From the NCBI GenBank assembly GCA_018828825.1, contig JAHJUV010000117.1, positions 1-10,491 of the forward strand: 10,491 nt of DNA. The letters run 5' to 3'. Source of the stretch: Planctomycetota bacterium (lineage in GTDB: Bacteria > Planctomycetota > Phycisphaerae > Sedimentisphaerales > UBA12454). A program made the translations under genes and the position numbers. The notes beneath the pieces were generated by a model, which was not told the origin of the DNA, made no database searches, and saw only the letters and a program-made list of their open reading frames with translations. Below are positions 1-6,199 of the stretch, piece by piece; position 1 is the stretch's first letter; the number at the start of each line of letters is the position of its first letter.

Positions 1-2
1 CA

Positions 3-140
3 TTACGGGAAATAGCACAGATAATACGAAAACGTTTCGGGATCCGGTATCAGCCATCAAGTATCTGGTATATTCTTTCACGGCTAGGGTGGAGCCGTAA
101 AAAGACAAAAGGTAAAGCTTACTGGTTTTTCAATAACTAA
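3..140 (+). CDS. Winged helix-turn-helix protein, IS630-transposase N-terminal type (3' end only)
   Basis: An open frame enters from the left edge and stops at TAA 138-140, giving 45 visible residues. It begins LREIAQIIRKRFGIRY and continues with SSIWYILSRLGWSRKK. The pattern of a first helix, a turn at FGIRY, a recognition helix and then RLGW matches the winged-helix domain at the N terminus of IS630-family transposases and in related stand-alone DNA-binding proteins. After that domain only about 12 residues follow before the stop, and no DDE catalytic domain is encoded downstream in any frame. It is therefore a remnant, the first ORF of a two-frame element, or a small stand-alone winged-helix protein. 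The start lies outside the window. The fold is seen by motif only; the transposase origin is inferred. Confidence 0.55.
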   Translation, partial: LREIAQIIRKRFGIRYQPSSIWYILSRLGWSRKKTKGKAYWFFNN

Positions 141-161
141 TGGAACGCGCATAATTTTGAC

Positions 162-209
162 TTTGGGAATTTAGCTATTGGGGAATTAGACTGTGGGGAG
201 TTAGACCCC
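162..209. repeat. Three imperfect 16-nt tandem repeats
   Basis: Three consecutive 16-nt units start at 162, 178 and 194. Each reads roughly T-T-G-G-G-G-A-A-T-T-A-G-A-C-T and they drift apart towards the last unit, TGGGGAGTTAGACCCC. A partial fourth unit (AGTTAGATAGCCCC) follows from 210. The third unit can fold on itself, TGGGG 194-198 with CCCCA 206-210. No ORF covers the repeats. The function is unknown. Confidence 0.5.
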
Positions 210-214
210 AGTTA

Positions 215-234
215 GATAGCCCCTTAGGGGCATC
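215..234. repeat. Short hairpin, degenerate member of the GCCCCTTAGGGGC repeat family
   Basis: The core GCCCC-TTA-GGGGC (219-231) is a perfect 5-bp stem with a 3-nt loop. GAT 215-217 and ATC 232-234 extend it past a single bulged A. The same 13-nt core occurs at 3300-3312 and, one G shorter, at 4722-4733. The outer ATTGC/GCAAT arms of those two copies are missing here. There is no T-tract, so it is not a terminator. Confidence 0.5.
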
Positions 235-319
235 TCACGGGGCAGGCAGTAGACAGAATAAAACGGCGGGATGAACGAATTTAAGATTTGAAATTTCAGA
301 AGCGGACCAAATGAAATAG

Positions 320-347
320 TTGATTTTTCTCATAATATTCTCATAAT
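320..347 (+). promoter_or_regulatory. Sigma70-type promoter for the PepSY gene
   Basis: TTGATT (320-325) and CATAAT (342-347) are 16 nt apart and match the -35/-10 consensus at 4/6 and 5/6 positions. Transcription would start near 354, giving a leader of about 95 nt before the ATG at 450. It is the best promoter-like pair in the gap. It has not been tested. Confidence 0.5.
327..347 (+). promoter_or_regulatory. Direct-repeat operator, candidate response-regulator box
   Basis: TTCTCATAAT occurs twice, at 327-336 and 338-347, an exact 10-nt repeat with an 11-nt period. Written as half-sites it is CATAAT-N5-CATAAT. OmpR/PhoB-family regulators bind head-to-tail half-sites spaced about 11 bp, for example PmrA and PhoP boxes. 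The next operon encodes such a regulator. The downstream half-site coincides with the proposed -10. The arrangement is seen; binding by the local regulator is inferred. Confidence 0.5.
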
Positions 348-372
348 TGGTTTGTTAGTATGCCGTTATATT

Positions 373-409
373 TGACACGGGAGTGTCAGGCTGATTTGCC
401 GGGACGGCA
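373..409 (+). promoter_or_regulatory. Two leader hairpins with GGA in the loops
   Basis: TGACAC (373-378) pairs perfectly with GTGTCA (383-388) around a GGGA tetraloop. TGCC (397-400) pairs with GGCA (406-409) around GGGAC. Both lie in the presumed 5' leader of the PepSY gene, upstream of the AAGGAG ribosome site at 437-442. GGA in a hairpin loop is the element recognised by CsrA/RsmA-type proteins. That link is inference only. Confidence 0.4.
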
Positions 410-436
410 GATGGCACAACGGAAAAACTATTTGAT

Positions 437-442
437 AAGGAG
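437..442 (+). promoter_or_regulatory. Ribosome binding site that sets the PepSY gene start
   Basis: AAGGAG lies 7 nt before the ATG at 450. The in-frame ATG at 360 has no such site. Starting at 450 also places the signal peptide at the very N terminus. Confidence 0.8.
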
Positions 443-449
443 CACTAAA

Positions 450-1031
450 ATGGTAAAGAAAAGCTGGATTGCAGCCGGATTGTGTATCGTGATAGCAGTA
501 ATGCTGTGCGCTACAGCTTACGGCGAAAAAGAAGGAAAGAAATGCTCGCTGCCGGAAGTAATTGAAGCAGCGGTAAAGGCGCTTTTTCCAAACGGAGTGA
601 TTACTGACAGCAAAAAGGAAGAAGAAGAGATAAAGGTATATGAAGTTGAAGTAAAAGTCGGCGACGTGGAATCCGACGTGAAGGTTGCCAAAGACGGGAC
701 AGTTATGGAAGTTGAATCAGATGATAGTATTGAAACTGTGCCGGCGGCAGTGGCAGCGACAATCAAGGCTCAAAACGCGGAACTGAAAGAAGTCTCAAAA
801 GAGATTGAATACGCCAAACTACAGGTGGTCGTACTCGATACACCGATAACAACTTATTCTGCGGAAATCATCAAGGACGGCAAGAAAATCGAGCTTGAGA
901 TTGCTGCAGACGGGACGATTATCGAACAGGAAGTAAAGAAATGCGATAAGGACAAAGACGACGATGATGATGATGACGACAACGGTAAAGGAAAAGACGA
1001 CGACAAAGATAATGATAAAGACAAAGACTAA
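450..1031 (+). CDS. Secreted PepSY-like protein with Asp/Lys-rich C-terminal tail
   Basis: A protein of 193 residues. Residues 1-23 form a signal peptide: MVKK, a hydrophobic core, then A-T-A before cleavage. Cys20 lacks a proper lipobox, so it is probably exported by signal peptidase I rather than lipidated. Two related segments follow, about 34-90 and 96-162. Each has a helix followed by beta strands ending in A-K-D-G-T or A-A-D-G-T, the pattern of PepSY/PepSY-like domains. The last 29 residues (165-193) are nearly all Asp and Lys, with a run of eight Asp, which could bind divalent cations. The frame is also open from ATG 360, but the strong SD before 450 decides the start. PepSY genes often sit beside OmpR-type regulator and kinase genes, as here, and may act as extracytoplasmic accessory or target proteins. 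The exact role is unknown. Confidence 0.75.
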   Translation: MVKKSWIAAGLCIVIAVMLCATAYGEKEGKKCSLPEVIEAAVKALFPNGVITDSKKEEEEIKVYEVEVKVGDVESDVKVAKDGTVMEVESDDSIETVPAAVAATIKAQNAELKEVSKEIEYAKLQVVVLDTPITTYSAEIIKDGKKIELEIAADGTIIEQEVKKCDKDKDDDDDDDDNGKGKDDDKDNDKDKD

Positions 1032-1055
1032 ACATTATCGATGTGATTATTTGAA

Positions 1056-1084
1056 TTGATTGAGATGCCGCCGAGGTATAAAAT
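1056..1084 (+). promoter_or_regulatory. Possible promoter for the response regulator, overlapping the terminator
   Basis: TTGATT (1056-1061) and TAAAAT (1079-1084) are separated by 17 nt. The -10 lies in the terminator loop, and the start point would fall near 1091, within the descending arm. A transcript from there would have a leader of about 24 nt and would not form the terminator hairpin. The match is fair but AT-rich sequence gives such matches by chance. Confidence 0.3.
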
Positions 1085-1103
1085 GACCGGCGGCGTCTTT
1101 TTT
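1064..1103 (+). terminator. Strong rho-independent terminator after the PepSY gene
   Basis: GATGCCGCCG (1064-1073) pairs with CGGCGGCGTC (1088-1097) over 10 bp with one T.G wobble and a 14-nt loop. TTTTTT (1098-1103) follows immediately. It ends only 11 nt before the start codon of the regulator gene, so it should limit read-through from the PepSY gene into the two-component genes. Confidence 0.85.
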
Positions 1104-1114
1104 GGACTGTTATA

Positions 1115-1783
1115 ATGCGAATATTACTTGTCGAAGATTACCTGCCATTGCAGAAGTCCCTTGCGAAAGGATTGCGGGAGGCTGATTTTGCCGTTGATGT
1201 TACCGGCGACGGGCAGGAAGGGCTCTGGTACGCCAAGTCGAACGAATATGACGTGATAATACTCGATATAATGCTTCCGAAGCTTGACGGGCTGAGTATT
1301 TTGAAGCAGCTGCGGGCGAAGAATAAGAATACTCACGTACTTCTTCTTACGGCCAAGGACACAGTCGAGGACCGGGTAAAGGGGCTGGATTTAGGTGCGG
1401 ACGATTACCTTGTTAAGCCTTTCGCGTTCGCCGAGCTTATGGCGAGGATTCGGGCATTGACGCGGCGGAAATACGAGCATAAAAGCCCGGAGATAAAGAC
1501 AGGCGATTTGCGAATAGACACTGTCGCCAAGAGGGTATGGCGAGGCGGCGAGGAAATTATTCTTACATCACGCGAGTATATGCTGCTTGAATATCTCGCA
1601 AGGCGGGCCGGCGAGGTCGTTTCACGGACGGATATATGGGATCATATTTACGAATTCAAATCGGAAGCGTCGAGCAATGTTGTGGACGTTTATATGGGGT
1701 ATCTGCGAAAGAAAATCGAAAAGAACTCAAGGCCTTCGCTGCTGCGGACAGTTCGCGGGCAAGGCTATATTTTAGGAACATAG
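1115..1783 (+). CDS. Response regulator, OmpR/PhoB family
   Basis: A cytoplasmic transcription factor of 222 residues, the usual length for the family. The receiver domain (1-120) has the acidic pocket E7/D8, phospho-acceptor D51 in ILDIMLP, T79 and K101 in VKPF. The C-terminal winged-helix DNA-binding domain (about 127-222) has the typical LTSREYMLLEYLARR stretch and ends VRGQGYILGT. The sequence resembles the PmrA/QseB/CusR branch. The start at 1115 fits the family N terminus (MRILLVEDY), but no clear ribosome site precedes it because the terminator hairpin runs almost to the ATG. The kinase gene begins 4 nt after the stop. The direct repeat at 327-347 is a plausible binding site, which would make the PepSY gene a target. 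The inducing signal is not evident. Confidence 0.95.
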   Translation: MRILLVEDYLPLQKSLAKGLREADFAVDVTGDGQEGLWYAKSNEYDVIILDIMLPKLDGLSILKQLRAKNKNTHVLLLTAKDTVEDRVKGLDLGADDYLVKPFAFAELMARIRALTRRKYEHKSPEIKTGDLRIDTVAKRVWRGGEEIILTSREYMLLEYLARRAGEVVSRTDIWDHIYEFKSEASSNVVDVYMGYLRKKIEKNSRPSLLRTVRGQGYILGT

Positions 1784-1787
1784 ACAG

Positions 1788-3197
1788 ATGTGGTCGCTTA
1801 AGTCGAGACTGATGTACGGAATGATTAGCGGTATGGCGGCGCTGCTGATTGGGTTCGACCTTGTTGTTTATCACGCAATCAGTCATGAGCTTTTCGACCA
1901 GTTTGACACATCGCTTAAATCTGCGGCAAATCTGATATCGGCTTCGGTGGAAAAGGACGACGGAGAAGATAAGTTCGATTTCGAGTTTAATATTGAAAGG
2001 ATGCCTGAATTTGCCGGCGGGAAAAAATCGGCGTATTACGAATTATGGGGAGATGACGGCGTTGTGATTAGAAAGTCTCCGTCTCTGGGCAACGACGATA
2101 TTATCAGGTTCGTATCCGATGACAGGACTCATAGTTTTAAGTCGTTTAAGCTAAAAAACGGGCGGCCTGTCCGAGCGATCGCGATGAAATTTATCCCGCG
2201 TGTGGAAGATAAATCCCGCAAGGCATGCGAGCCGAAGCCTCTTGTCCTGGCGGTGGCGCGGGGCAGCGGGGAATTGCTGGAGCAATTGCGATTTTTGAAA
2301 TATCTTCTGTCGATTGCTTCGATAGGTATTCTTGGACTTGCTTATGCCGTCGCAGAGGTTGTGGTAAGGCGCGGACTTTGGCCGCTTGGTGCTGTTGCCG
2401 AGCAGATTGATAATATCAGCGAGGACAATCTTAAGAGCCGAATCGGCGGCGAGAATCTGCCTGATGAAATTGTGCCGATACAAAGAAAACTGAATAATCT
2501 ATTGGAACGGCTGGAAGAGTCGTTCGAACGCGAAAGGACTTTCAACGCAAATGTGGCGCACGAACTGAGAACGCCTCTGGCCGGTATGCGGTCAATTATT
2601 GACGTGGCGCTAACGCGGTATCGCGATACGGAAGAATACCGCTCGGCACTGGCTGAGTCTCTTTCGGTAGTCAAAAATATGGAGGAGATGGTTTCCAGAC
2701 TGCTTATGCTGGCAAGAAACGAAAGCGGGCAGACGGCACTTAATAAAGAACAGATAAAATTAGCACAGATGGTTGATAAATGCTGGGAGGCTTTTTGCAG
2801 CAAAGCCGATGAGGCGGGAATTGTTTTTGAGAATAGTATCGACGCGAATTTTGTATGCAAATCAGATGCGGCGGGATTGTCGATGATATTTTCAAATCTT
2901 CTTAGTAACGCCGCTGAATATACGAACCGCGGCGGGAGGATAACGGCGGCGGCTCAGAAAACCGAACACAGCATTGAAATAATTTTTGAGAATACCGGCA
3001 ATCAACTTACCAAACAGCATGCCCAAATGGTGTTTGACTGCTTCTGGCAAGGCGATGTGTCGCGGAGCAGTACGGGGGTTCATTTCGGGCTCGGGCTTGC
3101 GCTGGTTAAGCAGATAGTCGAACTGCTGGGCGGGAAAATCCGGGCTGAGGTTTCAGGCGATTTGTTCAGCATACATACATACCTGCCGCTTATATAA
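1788..3197 (+). CDS. Membrane sensor histidine kinase (HAMP, HisKA, HATPase)
   Basis: A protein of 469 residues and the partner of the preceding regulator, whose stop lies 4 nt upstream. Transmembrane helix 1 spans about residues 9-30 and helix 2 about 172-193. They enclose a periplasmic sensor region of roughly 140 residues with no recognisable ligand domain. A HAMP linker follows (about 193-247), then the HisKA H-box NVAHELRTPLAG with phosphorylated H258. The ATPase domain has the N-box (N370, N374) and a G1 box of ENTGNQL (401-407) instead of DxGxG, as is usual in the CusS/heavy-metal sensor branch. Its G2 box is HFGLGLAL (432-439). All catalytic motifs are present, so it should be active. 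A metal or other envelope signal is a guess from subfamily resemblance. No clear terminator follows. Confidence 0.93.
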   Translation: MWSLKSRLMYGMISGMAALLIGFDLVVYHAISHELFDQFDTSLKSAANLISASVEKDDGEDKFDFEFNIERMPEFAGGKKSAYYELWGDDGVVIRKSPSLGNDDIIRFVSDDRTHSFKSFKLKNGRPVRAIAMKFIPRVEDKSRKACEPKPLVLAVARGSGELLEQLRFLKYLLSIASIGILGLAYAVAEVVVRRGLWPLGAVAEQIDNISEDNLKSRIGGENLPDEIVPIQRKLNNLLERLEESFERERTFNANVAHELRTPLAGMRSIIDVALTRYRDTEEYRSALAESLSVVKNMEEMVSRLLMLARNESGQTALNKEQIKLAQMVDKCWEAFCSKADEAGIVFENSIDANFVCKSDAAGLSMIFSNLLSNAAEYTNRGGRITAAAQKTEHSIEIIFENTGNQLTKQHAQMVFDCFWQGDVSRSSTGVHFGLGLALVKQIVELLGGKIRAEVSGDLFSIHTYLPLI

Positions 3198-3290
3198 AAC
3201 GATTCAATTCGGAAAAACAGGGGCTTGGGCAAAAAAACGAAATGATTGATTTTGGGGGGGATTTGGGTTAATCTGACTATGGTAGATAAA

Positions 3291-3322
3291 GATTGCCACG
3301 CCCCTTAGGGGCTCGCAATGAC
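3291..3322. repeat. Dispersed hairpin repeat, copy upstream of thrC
   Basis: The unit runs from GATTGCCACG to GCAATGAC. Outer arms ATTGC (3292-3296) and GCAAT (3315-3319) and inner arms GCCCC (3300-3304) and GGGGC (3308-3312) form a two-tier stem with a TTA loop. It matches the copy at 4713-4743 at about 30 of 32 positions. The ends GATTGCC and GCAATGAC resemble short repeats with TCATTGCGAG ends that are scattered through genomes of many phyla. It ends 26 nt before the thrC start. Confidence 0.75.
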
Positions 3323-3337
3323 AATGAATAAAAAATA

Positions 3338-3342
3338 TGGAG
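3338..3342 (+). promoter_or_regulatory. Ribosome binding site choosing the thrC start
   Basis: TGGAG sits 6 nt before the ATG at 3349. The in-frame ATG at 3337 overlaps this site and has only A/T-rich sequence upstream, so the downstream start is preferred. Confidence 0.6.
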
Positions 3343-3348
3343 CATGAA

Positions 3349-4692
3349 ATGGCGGAAACGGCATATCAAAAATGCATCAACCCCGACTGCGGGGCAGAAT
3401 ACGGATGCGGCGAATCGTTTTTTAAATGCCCGAAATGCGGAGATTTGCTCGATGCCTTGTACGACTGGGATAAGAAAAAGGCGCCTGCGAAACTATCGGA
3501 TTTCGGCAAACGATGGGCAACGAGAAATGAAAGACTGGACTTTTCCGGAGTGTGGAGATTCAGGGAGTTGCTGGATTTCTGCGACGATAAATTCAAGGTG
3601 AGTATCGGTGAAGGACAGACGCTATTACAGCAGAACGACAGTCTGGCAGAATTTATCGGGATGAAGAAAGGCTGTCTGCATCTTCAATACGAAGGTTTGA
3701 ATCCATCTGGTTCGTTTAAAGATAACGGGATGACGGCGGCGTTTAGTCACGCAAAAATGGTCGGGGCGAAATCGTGCGCGTGCGCATCGACGGGAAATAC
3801 GAGCGCAGCGGTTGCACTTTACGCACATCACTGCGGGATGAAATGCACGGTGTTTATCGGGTCGGGCAGGATAGCGTTCGGGAAATTGAGCCAGGCGATG
3901 GACTACGGGGCAAAGACGATTCAGATACACGGCGATTTCGACGATTGTATGGGGCAGGTGCAGGCGGTTTGTATGGAATTGAAATTGTATCTGCTTAATT
4001 CGCTTAATCCGTTCCGGCTGGAGGGACAAAAAACGATAATGTACCGGATACTCGAAGGGCTGGGGTGGGAGGTGCCTGACTGGATTATCGTGCCGGGAGG
4101 AAATCTGGGAAATTCGAGCGCGTTCGGAAAGGCGTTTTACGAATTGAAGCAGCTTGGTTTGATTAAGCGTGTGCCGAGGCTTGCGATTATCAACGCGACG
4201 GGAGCGGATACGCTGACCGAGCTTGTGAACAGGCGGAAACTGAAATGGAACGGCGGGAAGGTCGATAATAAAATCATCAGCGATTTTTACGCGGAGCTGA
4301 CGGCGAAGAATTTTTCGCCACATACGTGCGCATCGGCGATAGAGATTTCGCGGCCGGTGAATTTGAAAAAATGTCTGCGGGCAATCGATGTATGCAATGG
4401 AATCGTTCGGGCGGTGAGCGACGAGGCGATAGTCGATGCGAAGGCTTTGATAGGCAAATACGGACTCGGATGCGAGCCGGCGTCGGCGGCGACGATTGCT
4501 GGATTGGGTGTGCTGCTTGCGGAAAAAACCATAAAGCCAAATGAGCGAGTGGCGTGCGTACTGACGGGGCATTGTTTAAAAGACCCGAATGTTACGGTAA
4601 ATTATCACAAGGAAAATGCGGGCAAGTACAGCAATCCGCCAATTGAAAGTCCGAACGATTTGAAACAGATAATAAAATTGATGAATGTATAA
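3349..4692 (+). CDS. thrC: Threonine synthase
   Basis: A pyridoxal-phosphate enzyme that converts O-phosphohomoserine to threonine and phosphate, the last step of threonine synthesis, in the cytoplasm. From ATG 3349 it has 447 residues. An N-terminal zinc ribbon (C9-x4-C14, C27-x2-C30) is followed by the fold-type II PLP domain. The cofactor lysine is K124 in NPSGSFKDNG. The phosphate-binding turn ASTGNTSAA and the glycine loop VPGGNLGNSSA follow, and TGHCLKDPN lies near the C terminus. These are hallmarks of bacterial and archaeal threonine synthase. The related archaeal cysteate synthase cannot be fully excluded by motif, but nothing nearby suggests coenzyme M synthesis. A hairpin repeat lies on each side of the gene. 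It is the first gene of a + strand run and the next gene begins 57 nt after its stop. Confidence 0.9.
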   Translation: MAETAYQKCINPDCGAEYGCGESFFKCPKCGDLLDALYDWDKKKAPAKLSDFGKRWATRNERLDFSGVWRFRELLDFCDDKFKVSIGEGQTLLQQNDSLAEFIGMKKGCLHLQYEGLNPSGSFKDNGMTAAFSHAKMVGAKSCACASTGNTSAAVALYAHHCGMKCTVFIGSGRIAFGKLSQAMDYGAKTIQIHGDFDDCMGQVQAVCMELKLYLLNSLNPFRLEGQKTIMYRILEGLGWEVPDWIIVPGGNLGNSSAFGKAFYELKQLGLIKRVPRLAIINATGADTLTELVNRRKLKWNGGKVDNKIISDFYAELTAKNFSPHTCASAIEISRPVNLKKCLRAIDVCNGIVRAVSDEAIVDAKALIGKYGLGCEPASAATIAGLGVLLAEKTIKPNERVACVLTGHCLKDPNVTVNYHKENAGKYSNPPIESPNDLKQIIKLMNV

Positions 4693-4712
4693 AGAAGAAG
4701 TAAGGAATACGA

Positions 4713-4743
4713 GATTGCCGCGCCCCTTAGGGCTCGCAATGAC
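4713..4743. repeat. Dispersed hairpin repeat, copy upstream of the GT39 gene
   Basis: This is the second near-identical copy, from GATTGCCGCG to CGCAATGAC. Outer arms are ATTGC 4714-4718 and GCAAT 4736-4740; inner arms are GCCC 4722-4725 and GGGC 4730-4733. It ends 6 nt before the ATG at 4750. Its right edge, GACGGA, supplies the only GGA available as a ribosome site for the glycosyltransferase gene. Confidence 0.75.
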
Positions 4744-4749
4744 GGAATA

Positions 4750-6186
4750 ATGGCTGACAAAAAGGTAAAATGGATTGTTGTTTTCGGCGTTGTCATAATT
4801 TCTGTTTTGACGGCGTTCTGGGGGCTTGGGAGCAGGCCTTTGGGCAATCACGAGGCATACGTCGGGGTTTCGGCAAGGAATATGCTCGAAAGCGGGGACT
4901 GGGTTGTGCCGATGTTTAACGGCAAGGAGCGAGTAAATAAAACACCTTTATCATACTGGCTGGTTGCAATAACAGCAAAAACTGCAGGAAAGATGAACGA
5001 GTTTATCGTTCGTCTGCCAAGCGCGGCGATGGCGGTGCTGACGACGATAGCGGTTTTTTGGTTTGTTTGTGAACGATTGGGGTTCAGCACCGGCGCGATT
5101 TCGGCGATTTTGTGGTCGAGTTCGCTTTGCTGTATAAGATACAGCCATACGGGCAGGCCTGAAATGGGGCTGGCCTGTTTCGTTACAATCGCAATGCTAA
5201 GTTTTTATTCGGGGATTAAGAGCCCGAACCGCAAGAGGCAGATTTTGTATATGCTTATTTTCTGGACCAGTTTCGGTCTGGCGATGCTTGCGAAAGGGCC
5301 TGCGCCGCTGCCGTTGATAATACCGGCGATATTCATATATTTTCTGATTTTCAAACAATGGAAACTTGTGGGGAAATTGCTGCCGATAGCGGGAGTAATT
5401 TTGTTTTTGCTGATAGTTCTGCCCTGGCCGATGGCGGTTTTGAAAAATGCGCCTGCGGCGGCGGAGGTTTGGAAGAATGAATATCTGAGCAGAGCGGCAG
5501 GCGAATACGCGTCGGGGTCGAAGCCATTTTATTATTATTTCAAAGTGATGTTCGTATATTTTCTGCCATATTCGGTTCTTATACCGTTTGCGGCGGCGGC
5601 GCCGTTTTACAAGATATGGGAAAAAAGACGCGATGCGATTATATATCACTGGCTGTGGTTTTTCGCAGGGGTTATTATGATGAGCGTTTGCGGGGGCAAG
5701 CGGCAGCATTATATTCTGCCGATGATGCCGGCGATGGCGGTGCTTGCAGGGATTATTTTAAACGATATGATTTTTGTGCGTAAGGCGTACGGGAGAAAAT
5801 TTTCGGCGATTTTCTCGACGGCGCATATAGTTGTTCTTGCAGGATGGCTGATTGGGGTTGTTTTTGTTTTGCCGGGACTGGGAAACAACGCAGACGATGA
5901 GAATTATGTAAATTGCGATTTTGCCAGTCAGGTTATCGCTGCGACACAAGACAAAAAAGTAATTGCTTATTGCGAAACTGACCCATCGTTTATATACTAC
6001 TTCGGCAAGGATGTTCCAGAGTTGGGCGATATCGATGAAGTTTACGGCCTGTATGAAAACGGCTGCGGCATCGTCGGAATAGGCGAGCACTTTGAACATC
6101 TGGAAAAAGACGGCAGGTTCAGGCTCGCTGTTACGGGGCTTGATAAGAGCCGAGGGTTTTTTATAGAAAATCAGGCAAGTGAATAA
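4750..6186 (+). CDS. Membrane glycosyltransferase, GT39/ArnT-like (PMT_2)
   Basis: A polytopic inner-membrane protein of 478 residues with about ten hydrophobic helices and a soluble C-terminal part from about residue 380. The first external loop has NHEAYVG...ARNMLESGDWVVP (33-54) and then NKTPLSYWL (63-71). These align with the DEARYA...REMLESGDW and KPPLYYWL signatures of ArnT/PMT-type transferases, which use polyprenyl-phosphate sugars. GRPEM (135-139) and LAKGPAPL (180-187) correspond to further conserved loops. The usual Asp of the DE pair is His34 here, while Glu35 is kept. The acceptor could be lipid A, a protein or another envelope glycan and cannot be told from sequence. The hairpin repeat immediately upstream gives a weak GGA ribosome site. 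The next gene begins 13 nt after the stop, suggesting co-transcription. Confidence 0.82.
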   Translation: MADKKVKWIVVFGVVIISVLTAFWGLGSRPLGNHEAYVGVSARNMLESGDWVVPMFNGKERVNKTPLSYWLVAITAKTAGKMNEFIVRLPSAAMAVLTTIAVFWFVCERLGFSTGAISAILWSSSLCCIRYSHTGRPEMGLACFVTIAMLSFYSGIKSPNRKRQILYMLIFWTSFGLAMLAKGPAPLPLIIPAIFIYFLIFKQWKLVGKLLPIAGVILFLLIVLPWPMAVLKNAPAAAEVWKNEYLSRAAGEYASGSKPFYYYFKVMFVYFLPYSVLIPFAAAAPFYKIWEKRRDAIIYHWLWFFAGVIMMSVCGGKRQHYILPMMPAMAVLAGIILNDMIFVRKAYGRKFSAIFSTAHIVVLAGWLIGVVFVLPGLGNNADDENYVNCDFASQVIAATQDKKVIAYCETDPSFIYYFGKDVPELGDIDEVYGLYENGCGIVGIGEHFEHLEKDGRFRLAVTGLDKSRGFFIENQASE

Positions 6187-6189
6187 ACC

Positions 6190-6193
6190 GGAG
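6190..6193 (+). promoter_or_regulatory. Ribosome binding site setting the TlpA-like lipoprotein start
   Basis: GGAG is followed by a 6-nt spacer and the ATG at 6200. A longer frame from GTG 6179 would overlap the glycosyltransferase stop and has no such site. Confidence 0.65.
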
Positions 6194-6199
6194 AGGGAT

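Noticed and set aside
162..209. CRISPR-like array
   Set aside because: Units are 16 nt, imperfect and directly abutting, with no spacers and no cas genes nearby.
372..400. TTGACA as a -35 element
   Set aside because: The sequence 17 nt downstream is TTTGCC, which is not a -10. TTGACA is the left arm of a perfect hairpin.
360..449. Longer N terminus of the PepSY protein from ATG 360
   Set aside because: There is no ribosome site before 360. ATG 450 has AAGGAG at 7 nt and begins a normal signal peptide. The extra 30 residues would bury the signal sequence.
3254..3267. G-run as a quadruplex motif
   Set aside because: There is only one long G tract and one GGG, which is not enough tracts for a four-run quadruplex.
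3246..3274. TTGATT-N17-TAATCT as a promoter for thrC
   Set aside because: The -10 matches only 3 of 6 positions, and the spacer contains a run of seven G. Too weak to list.
3625..4572. Long minus-strand open frame opposite thrC
   Set aside because: It is rich in Arg and Pro and has no recognisable motif. It is the antisense shadow of a well-conserved gene.
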